Notes: generated by a model from the sequence alone, not told the origin. A stretch of 64,000 nt of DNA from Cristatella mucedo (GCA_009760855.2 WPIO01000162.1:498001-562000), one strand, 5' to 3'; positions 10,440-20,639 are shown, counted from the stretch's first letter. Made by a program: numbers and translations.

Positions 10440-11250
10440 GGGTCACGTGGTTGTCAGCCCCGAGCGCCAGCAGTCGCCCGAAGAGCGGCCCCATTGGGCG
10501 GCCGCATCTTCGTTGAGCTAATCGTGCGGCGGCCGCTTCTTCAGAGAGATGCCGCCTCAGCGTTGAAGGCTGCGCGAATCAAACTCGCTCTGTTTTCGTT
10601 CGTAGGCGGCGTCGGAAAAGTTTCTGCCGCGCGGTGCTCCAACGAATGAGGCATCGAGACTTTTCACGCGCAGAATAATACATTTTTTTGGGGGGCGTGC
10701 TGAATAATCTTGTCGACGCTTCTGAGGCGGCTGGAATCGACGTCTGCTTCCTGAAGAGCTAAACGGCTGCCTTCAATTGGAGTGTATAGGGGCTCGTGGG
10801 CGCGCGATGGCGGCGCATCGTAGGGCGAAGCCCCCCACAAGCGAGTTGTTGCTTGGTCGACAACGGCTGTACTGTATCGCATAAAGGCAACACAAGCGAG
10901 CGAGCGTACACACTGTTAGCAGCCGTCGTGCGTGCTGCTCCGGAGCACGCGGTGATAAGAGAGAAGAGAGTGGATAGCGTGCGCACAGGCCGACGCACGG
11001 GCAGAAAGTAAATTTCGCGGCCAGGGACACGTCACGTGCCGGCAAGGAGCGCGCCCGTTGGGCGGACGGAATGTCGGCTGCGGAGGGAGGGCCGAGCCAT
11101 GCAATAGCCCACAGGAGCTCCCGAGTGGACGCGTGAGGTAAGCGCAGTCTGTCAGACGTTGCACCTTGACGCAAAGCTACGCCCGCTTCTTTCTCGCTGG
11201 AGAAGGGGGAGGCAACAGGCCGAAAATGATGCAAAAACGAGCTCATTTTT
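10440..11250. promoter_or_regulatory. GC- and CpG-rich block, possible promoter region
   Basis: This block is strikingly richer in GC and CpG than its flanks. It contains CACGTG E-box cores near 10447 and 11034 and several GCGGCCGC-like stretches. Overlapping open frames on both strands (such as 10773-11246 on minus) look like composition effects. It could be a promoter or 5' untranslated exon of a gene not otherwise visible. No TATA box or splice donor could be fixed. Confidence 0.3.
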
Positions 11251-11265
11251 CGCGCCGAGTTCCGT

Positions 11266-12185
11266 CGCTATGATGAGTAATGTAATGTATCTCCGTCAGT
11301 AACTCCACAAAGTCATAAAGACCATGTGGGTGTTACGCAGGAGAGTTTTGTATAGCTCACTCACAGCCTAAGCGGCTTTCGGTATGCATTCGGTAGCCAA
11401 CAGACTTCATCTCACGCAACACAGAGAAAGTGGGAAGCATAGCAGAGTTAGGAGAGCAGTTGAGGTAGTGAGTAGCATAGAAGTAGCAGTTCAGGATCGC
11501 TGAAAAAGATGTGCCATAGTCGGCAGTTGGAGAGTAGATGTCGTTGCGTAAGAATTGTGGAAGCGAGTTCCACAGTCTAGGACCTGCAGAGCTAAAGCTT
11601 CTGTCGCCAACTGTCTTTAAGCGGAGGAATTGGACAGCTAATTTATTGTCCACACAGGACCTCAGGGCACGTACAGGCTGAAATTGATGCAGCAGTTCAG
11701 CTAGGTACGAAGGAGCCAAGCCGTGGCGGGCCTTGTGGGTCAGCTTAAGAACTTTGCTCTGTATCCTTTGCTCAACCGGCAACCATCCTAGCTCTTTCAG
11801 TAAAGCTGACACGTGCTCAAACCGCTGGGACTTGAAGACCATCCTTGCAGCCATATTCATAGTCCGCTGTAGTGGCATAATAGCTTTCTTTGGTAGCCCA
11901 GCTAAAAGGGAATTACAATAATCAAGCCGAGACAGAACTAAAGAGCTAGTTAAATTTTTTACAAGCCACTGTGGGAGACAGCTTCTAATCTTGGATAGGG
12001 ATCGGATGTGATGGCTAGCTGTAGAGGCAGTCTTCTGAATGAAGCTTTTGAAATTGAGGCAGCTGTCGAACACGACACCTAGATTACGAGCACGTGGTGA
12101 AGGTCGCACAATAGCATCACCTATTAGAACAGCAAAGCCTTTTAATCCAGCCACACGCTGGATCCTGGCGTGCCTTTGGAGTGCA
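11266..12185 (-). mobile_element. L2-B LINE, C-terminal ORF2 and 3' end
   Basis: The minus-strand open frame (end 11357) encodes the part of an L2-clade ORF2 downstream of the reverse transcriptase catalytic core. Blocks are [71 protein letters not shown], and GDRSFSSAGPRLWNSLPQFL. No endonuclease or YADD box remains, so the copy is 5'-truncated. Its 3' UTR lacks the hairpin tail of L2-A and matches the copy at 39990-40600, which defines a second family. The open frame is long for a decayed element, suggesting fairly recent activity. Confidence 0.9.
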
Positions 12186-12189
12186 GTTT

Positions 12190-12305
12190 CAACTGACAGT
12201 AATAGAAATAAAAATAGTAATAATGTTAATAATAATGAGACATTTGTATAGCTCTCTAAAAGAGAACTAAATTCCTCTCTGAGAATGTGACGTATGCTGG
12301 AAAGC
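12190..12305 (-). mobile_element. L2-type 3' tail next to L2-B
   Basis: A loose (TAA)n run (12200-12236) is followed by TTTGTATAGCTCTCTAAAAG, AGAACTAAATTCCTCTCTG. This is the hairpin tail of another minus-strand element, and the truncated L2-B lies directly against its (TAA)n end. Confidence 0.65.
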
Positions 12306-12479
12306 AAGTATTTTTGGTTTTTTAAATTGGCTATTTAATAATTTATGATTGGCTAGTGATATCATGTCAAATGTCTGCCCGCATGAAGCACATATGTACA
12401 ATTCACATTATCAGAGCAAACGCTATGAGAAAGAAGAATGTAGCTTTATTTTAAATATAATCAAATCGCCTCAACCTCA

Positions 12480-12850
12480 GTCGGGAGTGAGTTCCACGCT
12501 TGGGAGTGCAAAAAACAAAAGCACGGTGTCCAAAGGATTTGAGGTTGGTTAGAGGCACAGCTAATGGATTTGAGTCAGATGAGCATGCTGTACAATGCTG
12601 CGCCTGCAGGACGCATTGCAAAATGAACGTTACGAAACAAAAAATTCAAGCAGTCTTGATAGGGAGTTTATGCATTACAAGCAAGTGGATACAGTCACGC
12701 GAGATCGATGCAAGTTTGAAGAGCATAGCCTCTTGGTCCAATCGCTCGTACATTTACGCTGTCTTCCGAGTATGAAATCGGCAGGCCATCGTAGTCAAAT
12801 TATTGTACAAATACGTGGACGGCAGACATTTAAGGTTGGTTGATGATTGC
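12480..12850 (-). mobile_element. L2-A LINE fragment, decayed
   Basis: TCGGGAGTGAGTTCCACGCT and CGGTGTCCAAAGGATTTGAG match the coding end of L2-A in reverse complement. The following 300 bp fit poorly but in the right order. Confidence 0.7.
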
Positions 12851-13211
12851 AAAGCCGAGTCCTTCTCAATCCACGGGCAGTGACTGACACTGTCGATTAC
12901 AACGTCCTACTTGAGACATTGACAACTCTGTGTGGTTCGAATCGTATTTTTCCGATCAGGGAAGCTTTTACCAAGAGAATAAGAATGGCTAACGAGCATG
13001 TAATTGCTTGTGTCTGTTGAAAAATTCGTGTACAGCATCAATAGATACCAGCAATATAGCACACGCACACACCCACACTCGCGCATACAAGTTTTTGTAT
13101 ACGGATATCATGTGCTATGTATGACATACAAATATCGTTCACATTCTACAGCGTCCCACGTCCAACGAAGAGCAGCCCGACGACGCACCACAGAGCGTGT
13201 GGCCAGGACAT
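12851..13211. other. 3' flank of the propeller gene
   Basis: This lies downstream of the minus-strand gene and is presumably its 3' UTR. No repeat was recognised. No canonical poly(A) signal is seen within it; the nearest minus-strand AATAAA is at 12445-12450, inside repeat-derived DNA. Confidence 0.4.
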
Positions 13212-14158
13212 CTAGGCCATGATTGGGTAGACGGTGACAGTCCTATGGTCGCTGCCTAGTGCAGCCATGACAGTCCTCCGTCCTGTGCTCACTGACAAAA
13301 AGCATGGCCTCTTCAGTCCGTGGTCTTTTCCGTTGAGCACATCGGCCAGCTGCTCACCGTCTTTTGCACTGACGGCTGCCACTCTGTCACTGCCTTTCAG
13401 AGCCAGACACATGATGGCAAATGCCGGTTCAACACAAATGCCATACACTCGCTCATCCACGAAGTGCCTCCAGAGCATGCCACCAGCATGGCTGAAACTG
13501 TCCACCACGTACTGCTCCCTGTTTTTACTAAGCCGCACCTTCCCTCGGCTAGATATAATCACTGAATCTTCCGTAGAAACCACATCTAAAATAAAGTAGT
13601 CGAGCTTCTGTTTGAACAGCTGCTCACCACGGAGGCCGACTGCTATGAGGTGACAGTTTCCCACAGCTGCAGAAAACAACTCAAACATTTGCTTTAGATT
13701 TTGGGTAGGGACAAATCTTGAAGCTGCATACACTGGTGTGAAGATGCTAATCTCAGCTGCTGCTAGGGAGTCGACAGGAAGCCACTCAGCTACAGCCATG
13801 AGGTCCTCGTAGATTGACAGCTGACAGGGCACGCCCTCTAGCACAGCGACTTGCTGGTCTTCGAGCCAGCCGTCACCTGCAGCACTGCGTCGGAGCAGAA
13901 GCACGATGCGTGCGCGCCAAAGACCTACGGCCACTCGTCCGTCCTGAAGCTCGTCCACTGTGCATACGCCATCTTTTCCCAGCAGCCCTGTCGCGGCCGG
14001 GCTCCATTTGCTAAGCTCTCTGCCACTTGTATTGAACTCCTTCAGGCCGTGCTGAGCAGCAACTAGCACCTGCTCACCGTCCATAGACATGATCAGGTCC
14101 CAGCAGTCTACAGTAGTCCTGAATCCGCTGCTGGTCGTCCAAAGCCTCACATCTTCAG
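13212..14158 (-). CDS. Beta-propeller-like protein, terminal exon
   Basis: This exon of 315 codons ends at TAG (13212-13214). Its start is fixed by a good minus-strand acceptor: a CTAAC branch-like site, a T-rich tract and TTTCAG at 14159. The frame stays open through the intron up to 14222, but that part is not expected to be coding. The product has repeated beta-strand patterns of about 40-50 residues: hydrophobic runs ended by small residues, such as DGRVAVGLWRARIVLLLRR and GSDRVAAVSAKDGEQLADV. The last unit, with LKRPCFLSVS and SDHRTVTVYPI, recalls an NHL or WD-type blade. It has no membrane span. I do not recognise an exact orthologue. The first codon is split after one base, which matches the phase at the end of the CARD-like exon at 19540-19702, so the two may form one protein. 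Confidence 0.72.
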
Positions 14159-14354
14159 CTGAAATTGTGGAAAAAATGGTTAGACTTAAAATTGCACGAC
14201 GCCATTGCACTTGACAGGCCACGTCCTACTTAAATGCCAGTAAGAATAACAAAGTTCCCAATTGCTGGCACGTGTGCCGGATTTCGAAGTGTCCTTGATC
14301 GAATAGGAACTACTGAATGCTATTATTGGAAGTTGTATAAGTGCTTAGAATACA
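14159..14354. other. Start of intron upstream of the propeller exon
   Basis: It contains the acceptor and branch-like region of the minus-strand gene (about 14159-14185). Then comes unique AT-rich sequence up to the L2-A insertion. Confidence 0.5.
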
Positions 14355-15899
14355 ATAATACTAGTGCTGGAATATTTCTTCTGCAAAATCATAGAAAAGA
14401 GTCACCTTGCTAGTAAGTTCCAGTCTGGCTTTAGAGCTAATCACTCCACAGAGTCAGCATTGCTTCGGGTATACAACGACCTACTTAAAAATTCAGACAT
14501 GGGTAGAGTGTCTCTTCTTGTTTTGCTCGATCTTTCGGCAGCTTTTGATACCATCGATCACAAAGTACTTCTAGAGCGCCTCTCATCTCGTCTGGGCATC
14601 ACTGGCACTGCTCTGCAGTGGTTCAGGTCCTATCTCAGTGGGAGACTCCAGAGTATTGAGGTGAATGGACAAAGATCATCTGAAGTACCTCTAAAATATG
14701 GAGTACCCCAGGGCTCTGTGCTAGGTCCGGTCCTTTTCACTGTTTATACTCTCCCTCTTGCTGATGTGATTGCCAAGCACAATCTAGGCTTTCACTTCTA
14801 TGCGGACGACACTCAGTTGTACCTTTGCTTTGATCCCTCCCTGCTTTCGAGCACCTCAAATTCTCTCAACTCACTTGCTGCATGCATTGATGACATCCGC
14901 ACATGGATGGCAGCAAATTTTCTAAAACTAAACGATGATAAAACTAACTTACTAGTTATGGGCAAACCCAGTGTGATTCAGAAATTGGAAAGGCTGACTT
15001 TCAAAATTGGCTCTGCCAGCATATCTCCAATTGAATCAGCTCGAAATATAGGTGTCATATTCCAAAGCGACCTCTCGTTAGACGACCACATCAGCTCCAC
15101 AGTCAAATCTGCCTATTTTCAGCTTCATAACATTGCTAAAATTAGGGCTTGTTTAGATAAGGATACCACGTCCAAGTTGGTCCATGCATTCGTGACATCC
15201 CGTCTCGACTTCTGCAACTCACTGCTTACTGGCCTACCAGCATGTGCGATCAGGCGATTGCAGCTGGTACAAAACTCTGCAGCAAGGCTTGTCTGTCGTG
15301 AGCGTCGCAGTTGCCACATTACTCCACTTCTCGCCGACCTGCACTGGCTACCAGTGAGGCAACGGATTGACTTCAAGGTTTTGTCGCTCACTTTTAGGTC
15401 TCTTCATTCTATGACTCCAGCCTATCTCTCAGATATACTACCCCATCAGGCCAAGCATCGTACCCCTCGCTTTTCGGAATCCAACAGTCTGGAAATACCT
15501 CGTACAAACCTTAAATTCTTTGGAGACCGTGCATTTAGCTCGTATGCTCCCTAAGCCTGGAACTCCCTCCCGACCTGCGTCAGAACATCCCCTGACCTGA
15601 CCACATTTAAAAGAAACTTAAAAACACACCTATTTAGGACAGCATTTAGTGGGTCCCTGTGATTCGTCCTTGATGTGCTTATGCGTGCTGACACTGTGCA
15701 TGCTGCCACTAACCACATTTGCATGCAGACCCTGTGCATGTCACCCCTAACCATATTATTCATTTTGTTTGTTTTTCAAGCATGATCGCACTTACTATTC
15801 TATTGCATATCACTTTGCAGCAAATGTAAAGCGCCTAGAAAGAGATTAAGTTCTCTGAGGGAGCTTTATCAAGTGCAATATTATTATTATTATTATTAT
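14355..15899 (+). mobile_element. L2-A LINE, best copy, reverse transcriptase ORF2
   Basis: This is the longest L2-A copy. The open frame 14364-15554 starts within ORF2 at the IIEKS...FQSGFRANHSTESAL block. It carries motif A (LLDLSAAFDTIDH), [14 protein letters not shown], and the catalytic FYADD box (YADD at 14799-14810). The L2-type C-terminal blocks are TSRLDFCNSLLTGLP, LHWLPVRQRIDFKVLSLT and FFGDRAFSSYAP. A TAA at 15552-15554 then cuts the frame, but homology continues (AWNSLPTCVRTSPDLTTFK) to a natural end near 15660. The endonuclease half is missing, so it is 5'-truncated and dead. The 3' UTR ends in the hairpin and (ATT)n. It lies in the putative intron of the CARD/propeller gene, on the opposite strand. 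Confidence 0.95.
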
Positions 15900-16029
15900 C
15901 AAGACACTTTACTTAGGCAAGACATAAGAATAGGCTATTATAGGCTAAGAATAAGGCTAAGCATAAGACACCTAAGTATAACTTCCTAAGGAGGACTAAT
16001 TTGGTTTTTAGGCGCTTAAGTAGGCTACG

Positions 16030-16590
16030 AGTGGCAGATAGCTGAGCAACTTTTCGCCGAATTTTACTGGGTCCCAGTCAATTAGCACGTCGACTTCAAG
16101 ATTCTGTCACTCACTTTTAGTTCTCTCTGTTCTTTGGTTCCAGCCTACACGTCAGATCTACTCATTCACCGGACTAAGCATCGTACCGCCCGCTTTTCTG
16201 TTTGGAATCGTTTAACTACGCCTCGTACGAACCTCGAGTTATTTTTAGACAGTGCCATTAGTTCGTATGCTCCCAATACCCGGAGCTCACTTCCAACTGG
16301 CTTTACGATTTCCCTGACTTGACTAAAACGCATCTACTTAGCACAGCATTTAGTGGTCCATGTGATTGGTTCTTTGTAAGCTTATGTGTGCTGACACTGC
16401 TGCCACTAACCATATTTGCACGGTGACCCTGTGCATGTCACCTCTAACCATGCTATGCTTATTGTCATTGAGCATGCTACCATGAACCATTCGATTATGC
16501 TTCCTTTGCATCACATTAAAGTGCCTACAAAGAGATAAAGTTCCCTGAGGGTTCTATACAAATATATTTCATAATAGTAATGGTAATAAT
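16030..16590 (+). mobile_element. L2-A-like LINE, decayed 3' half
   Basis: It is collinear with the end of L2-A: DFKILSLTFSSLCSLVPAY, the HRTKHRTARFS block, the 3' UTR, and the decayed hairpin (AAAGTGCCTACAAAGAGATA, CCCTGAGGGTTCTATAC). Frameshifts and stops occur throughout. Confidence 0.85.
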
Positions 16591-16617
16591 ATTATTAATG
16601 GGCCAGGTCTGGATAGG

Positions 16618-16790
16618 GCAGCTAGGAAATGACAACGTATCGCAACGGGGAGGAGTGGCCGCAAGTCTGTGGCATGCGAGCATCGTGGTTCTTCTCCGAC
16701 GCAGTGCACCAGGTGGAACGTGGCTCGAAGACCAGCAAATGTGTTTGAGGGAGTGCCGTGTCAGCTGTCAGTCTATAAGAAAGAGTTTGA
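16618..16790 (+). pseudogene. Inverted, decayed fragment of the propeller gene
   Basis: The plus strand encodes LWHASIVVLLRRSAPGGTWL and EDQQ. This aligns with LWRARIVLLLRRSAAGDGWL and EDQQ of the terminal exon at 13212-14158, then with PCQLSIYEDL (here SCQSIRKSL). The DNA is clearly similar but carries a deletion and frame shifts. It lies in the opposite orientation to the intact exon and runs straight into a decayed minus-strand L2. The gene therefore belongs to a duplicated family, or a local duplication was broken up by a LINE. Confidence 0.75.
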
Positions 16791-17390
16791 CATACATGAA
16801 TGCAGGGAAGGATAAAAGCACAGGTACAGCCGCACGTCTTTTGTATGTCGAAACTGAAAGCCTCCAATGTTCTTGACACTTGCGTCGGCAGTAGGGAAGA
16901 GCGTAAATTGTGAAAATAAGTAGGTCAAGGACAGATCCCTGTAGTGCCCAATAACTTCGATGCTCGTCGGATGACTGCTGCCCGTTGACATCAACGTCTA
17001 TTACTGACATAAGTCCTAAACCAATGCAGTTTAGTGCCTGCGATGCCCAGATCCGATGGTCACCGACGATGAGTTCATTTGTGGTATGCATGAAAGTAGA
17101 TGTTGAGGTAGGGCAAGGAGCTGAGGGTGAGGAGTCCACTGGGGATAATACATGGGGAATAGACGCTATGATCTTATTTTCTTCGTTTCTATTTCTAGGC
17201 TGATGAAACTCGGCTAACTATTCGAACATTAAGCGAAGCTAGACTTGGTCCTAGCTCGATGGATTGGTTAGTCTGCAGTGGTCCTCCCATGCCAATCAAT
17301 AGTCCTCTTTTTTTCTCCGTTTTCCAAGCTAATTTAAAGTCTGCAGTAAGCCAGGGAAAGCGATGTAAGCGGAGCTTGATCGTCTAATCA
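16791..17390 (-). mobile_element. L2-A-like LINE, decayed RT region
   Basis: On the minus strand, VDVNGQQSSDEHRSYWALQG, SVLDLLIFTIYALP and YLCFYPSLHS match the [28 protein letters not shown] and YLCFDPSLLS blocks of L2-A. Frameshifts separate the blocks and the YADD box is lost. The upstream end past about 17200 is uncertain. Confidence 0.7.
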
Positions 17391-17489
17391 GGAGACTGCA
17401 TTGTAGCATATGGCGACTTGGGAAGGCTTTTTAGATGAGTCACCACTTGGCGTTGTTGCAGATTTAGGGCCTGGCTTGTATTGCCGAAC

Positions 17490-17665
17490 TGTGACAACAA
17501 ATTAGGTAACGCGGTCGCTTTTCACGATCTCGGTCCCGAGGTCGTGGGTTAGAATCGTGCGGTGGGTGATCCTTTATTGCTGCTGCAAGCGATGGCGATA
17601 GCCGTAAAGGCTCTAATGTCACTATAAAAAAGAGGCTGTTAAATTAAATCAGCTAGTATATTGCA
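17490..17665 (+). repeat. SINE-2 (tRNA-derived)
   Basis: A-box region AAATTAGGTAACGCGG, B-box derivative GGGTTAGAATCGTGCGG, GTGATCCTTTATTGC, AGGCTCTAATGTCAC and the end AAATCAGCTAGTATATTG. Confidence 0.85.
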
Positions 17666-17699
17666 GATAAGTGGTTTAGAATGTTGATGCTGAGGTCTC

Positions 17700-17750
17700 T
17701 GATTAGTCATGGTTTGTTATGGTTAGTTATGGTCAACTATGGTTTGAATT
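17700..17750. repeat. Short imperfect tandem repeat of 'tatggtta'
   Basis: Five near copies of a 10-11 bp unit (such as TTATGGTTAG, TCATGGTTTG) occur in a row. No function is evident. Confidence 0.6.
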
Positions 17751-17887
17751 TAGGGCAGTGCTTATAAGCGACCAAACACGTTTTGTGGTGCAAGGTTTAT
17801 GGCTTAGCAGCGCTTTGGCAGATTTTGTATTTTATTTCTTTGCAGATAAATGGAGAGCCAATTCTACGGTCTCGGGTTATGACAGCT

Positions 17888-18018
17888 CTGGTTTGGCCGA
17901 GTGGCCAAGGCCAAGGTATTTGATGACCGAGGTCGCCAACTCGAGCTCCGTGGAGTATGTGAAGTACCCGAAAAGAGTAAGAGATTAAATTCTCTGAGAG
18001 TGCTCTACAAATAAAATA
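17888..18018 (+). repeat. SINE-1 (tRNA-derived), diverged
   Basis: The head keeps TTTGGCCGAGTGGCCAAGG, a class II tRNA A box. The B box has decayed to CAACTCGAGCTCC. The hairpin tail is GAAGTACCCGAAAAGAG, ATTCTCTGAGAGTGCTC, ATAAAATACG. Confidence 0.8.
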
Positions 18019-19049
18019 CGTTTTTTGAATATTTTATCGCAGACCAGTTTATGGTTTCGGTGATAAAGCGTTGATTGCCTGCACGTGGACTTCAATTTTA
18101 GCTTGCGCCAGGGTGACGGGAGACGGAGAGCCCTAACCATTTAAGTAGGCGAAGCCCCGGTAGCGCTAACTTTGATTTTGGGTGGATCCGGAGAGTCCGC
18201 GGAAGTCCGGAGTGTGGCAGAATGCTCCTGAGACAGACGGTGCACGTCCGTCAGAAGTGGTCGTACGTATGCGCGCATGCGCGCACGCACGGTCGACTGT
18301 TCCTGTTCCGCCCGAGTGAGAGGGCAAAGCAGGAGTGCTTTCGGCGTTTAGGGGACGGCTATTCTTTAGAGCGTCGTTCTCGGCACCCGGAGGGAGGTTT
18401 CTGCGGAGCCGCTGGGAGCCTGAGTCGTCTGAGCTCTGCTGGTTGTTGCTCCCCCAGTGCTTGGAAGACATCTCTGCAGCTCGACCGGCCGGCACTCCGT
18501 CTGCAGCGGCTGCACACGCCTAGGCGCCAGTCTCCTCTGCGGGCTTTGTTTCGAAGAAGTGGCTCAGGCGAGTTCTAATTCTCGCCTTCGCAGTCGAGGC
18601 CAGCAGGGAAGAAGCACTCGCTGGCTGGCACGGCTCTCAGCATCAGCACTGGTAGCGGTACTGCGCGGGCGGAACGTCACAACATGGCCGTCCGCACTGG
18701 GCTCACAGCGACTCAAGCAATTCAAATCAACAGAAGCAGAACCGGTAGAGCTGGGGGAGGAGGAGGGGGCGTAAGAATAGTTGAATGCAGCGACAGGCTC
18801 GAGAGTGCAGAGCAAATGGCGAAATGAGCTCTTCCAGTCAAGGATTCGCTGCCGTTCGTCTCACGGGCGAGCGAAAACAAACGTTGCCCACAACATCGCT
18901 CACAAACATCGCCCACGGCAAGCAATATCCGCTGGAAGCCAAAGGCAGCACATAACCGTACCGCCGACTTAGCCCTCATGGGGTCGTTTGCCCTAAATCC
19001 GATATTCGACCTCCGAGCCTTCGCGAGGCTCGTACTTGGTTTCTGCAAA
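18019..19049. promoter_or_regulatory. GC-rich block, possible promoter or 5' exon region
   Basis: About 18175-18780 is GC- and CpG-rich compared with its flanks and contains CRE-like cores (CGTCAC near 18675). Open frames on both strands (18222-18578 plus, 18166-18495 minus, 18457-18774 plus) overlap and lack domains. It lies inside the putative intron of the CARD/propeller gene and might be an internal promoter or an untranslated exon. Confidence 0.25.
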
Positions 19050-19160
19050 ATAGTAATAATAATAAAGATTATTCAATTGATAAAGCGCCGCAGAGAACTC
19101 AAACTCTTTCTAGGCGCTTTACATTTGTTGAATCAAAAGTCACAAAGGATTGGCATGGAT
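19050..19160 (-). mobile_element. L2-A LINE 3' tail
   Basis: (TAA)n is followed by TTGATAAAGCGCCGCAGAG and CTTTCTAGGCGCTTTACATT, the reverse complement of the L2-A hairpin. Confidence 0.85.
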
Positions 19161-19539
19161 TTGAATAGTAGCAGCTTCCTGTGCAGAGTTGTACAGGCAC
19201 TCGTCCCTTACGGATGTCCAAGTCTTCTTGAGTCCTTTCTGTTAGACACTGCCTACATAATTCCAGCACTGTTGCCGAATAGTTAATGCAAGGATCGCGA
19301 CGCGCGTATTAAAGCGAAACTACCGCGTTTTTAACCAAAGTCACTATCCCTTTTAGGACGGTGTACAGTGAAAAAAATCGGTCACAGTCGGCTCCGATTC
19401 TGAAAGTTTGCGTGTCTGCTGCGCCTACGTGAGAACGCACCCGAACCCAGAAGGTTCAAAAAGAAAGGATAAAGTCTCTGACGAAAAGCCCGTGCGTGAC
19501 GTCTCGATTTTGTCCGGGCGCTTGAGCGAGATTTCTCAC
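19161..19539. other. Intronic sequence downstream of the CARD-like exon
   Basis: It begins (on minus) with the donor of the CARD-like exon at 19538-19539. Nothing else is recognised. Confidence 0.45.
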
Positions 19540-19702
19540 CTCGGATTGCACGGCGAAAGCCTCTCATCTCATCCAGAATTTCATCCACAACGTCAGCTCC
19601 AGCACCGCGAAGGGCGGCTACAAACGCTTCCACCACTTTATGGCCCTTCTTAAGCACATACTGCACAAGAAGCTCGGATGCTTCCGTGGCCGTAGGCTTC
19701 GC
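19540..19702 (-). CDS. CARD-like domain exon (partial gene)
   Basis: This is a 163 bp minus-strand exon. It has an excellent acceptor (TTTATTCTTAG, AG at 19703-19704) and donor (CGAG/GTGAGAAA, GT at 19538-19539). It encodes about 54 residues, including ASELLVQYVLKKGHKVVEAF and VAALRGAGADVVDEILDEM. The spacing of leucines, the basic-glycine turn (KKGH), the F..AL helix and the G...L..IL end resemble the last three helices of a caspase recruitment domain, where LL..L..RGP.AF..F..AL..TG is typical. CARDs assemble apoptotic and innate immune signalling complexes in the cytosol. The first CARD helices must lie in an unseen upstream exon. The exon ends one base into a codon, which fits the propeller exon at 14158. 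A different death-fold or an unrelated helical domain remains possible. Confidence 0.5.
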
Positions 19703-20140
19703 CTAAGAATAAACAACACCTGCAAGTTAAATGCGAACCAGGGAAGAAAGGCCAACTCAGCTCCAGTTGAAGCCGATCTCTGTATGAGCGATTGGTTCTT
19801 TTTCCGTTTTTCCGATTGGATCTTTTTCCGTTCGTGACGTTCATTTTGCCGATCTCTGTATGAGCGATCGCAGCCATTCTCTGTACGAGCTCCATGTAGC
19901 ACCGAGCCACACACAAAATGTCTCGATTCCGTTTATTTTTGGAGTGGGCAGGGGGGAGTAACGATTAAAATAAGCGTCGTGTCATTAAAGAATAAGCAAA
20001 TATGCTCAGGAGCTGGCATTCGTAGCTGGTTAGAATATTTTGCCACACGTCTTTAGCTCTATATCGTAGTTTAATGCCGGATCAACTTCTCTAATGCAGG
20101 TAGGGCGCTCTTTATATTTCAAGCAGATACGAGATTAAAA
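19703..20140. other. Upstream intron with a short spaced duplication
   Basis: A 20 bp string (CCGATCTCTGTATGAGCGAT) occurs at 19773-19792 and 19849-19868. A related pair (GATTGGTTCTTTTTCCG / GATTGGATCTTTTTCCG) sits between them. No coding exon is recognised. Confidence 0.55.
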
Positions 20141-20240
20141 GGTCAGCTGATCCAGCTGATGTCCAACTGATCGTATTTTATATAGCGACAGAGGAGCCTC
20201 GGCGGCTGTCGCAACCTGCTTGCAGCAGGCACTATGGGAT
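20141..20240 (-). repeat. SINE-2 3' fragment
   Basis: The minus strand shows AGGCTCCTCTGTCGC, TATATAAAATACG and TCAGTTGGACATCAGC, a diverged SINE-2 3' half. The tRNA head is missing. Confidence 0.55.
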
Positions 20241-20244
20241 AAAC

Positions 20245-20330
20245 GATAATATAATAATAATAAATTTGTATAGCACCTTAATAGAACTGAATCTCTGACG
20301 AGGAACGGCACATGTGCTGTTAAGAAAAGA
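20245..20330 (-). mobile_element. L2/SINE-1-type 3' tail
   Basis: (TAA)n is followed by TTTGTATAGCACCTTAATAG and AACTGAATCTCTGACG, the reverse complement of a decayed hairpin tail. Confidence 0.6.
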
Positions 20331-20639
20331 GAGAACAAGCTGCCGCAAACAATCTGCTTCAAAACCCTAAACCCAAAGCCTGAGCGTAAAGAACGGGCTT
20401 AAGCCCTGGGCAAAACCCAAGGACAAGATAACGACTTCAAATCATTGCCTATGCGTTCATCAAGCTTAAGCAAAAATGAAGGGTTCTCTTGCAGTCAATA
20501 GCAGGGCCCGAGCCCAGCAATTCCCTGCCGCCTTTCCCTGCCATCTATGTACCGAGTTAGGACTCCTGCGAAAACTTCCTGCAGTACTTTGGTACATCTA
20601 GTCGTCGAGCTAGAATTCTACCAGAAATATAGCAGCAGC
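20331..20639. other. Unrecognised sequence
   Basis: No gene or known repeat. It may be the body of the element whose tRNA-like head is at 20640-20715. Confidence 0.4.
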
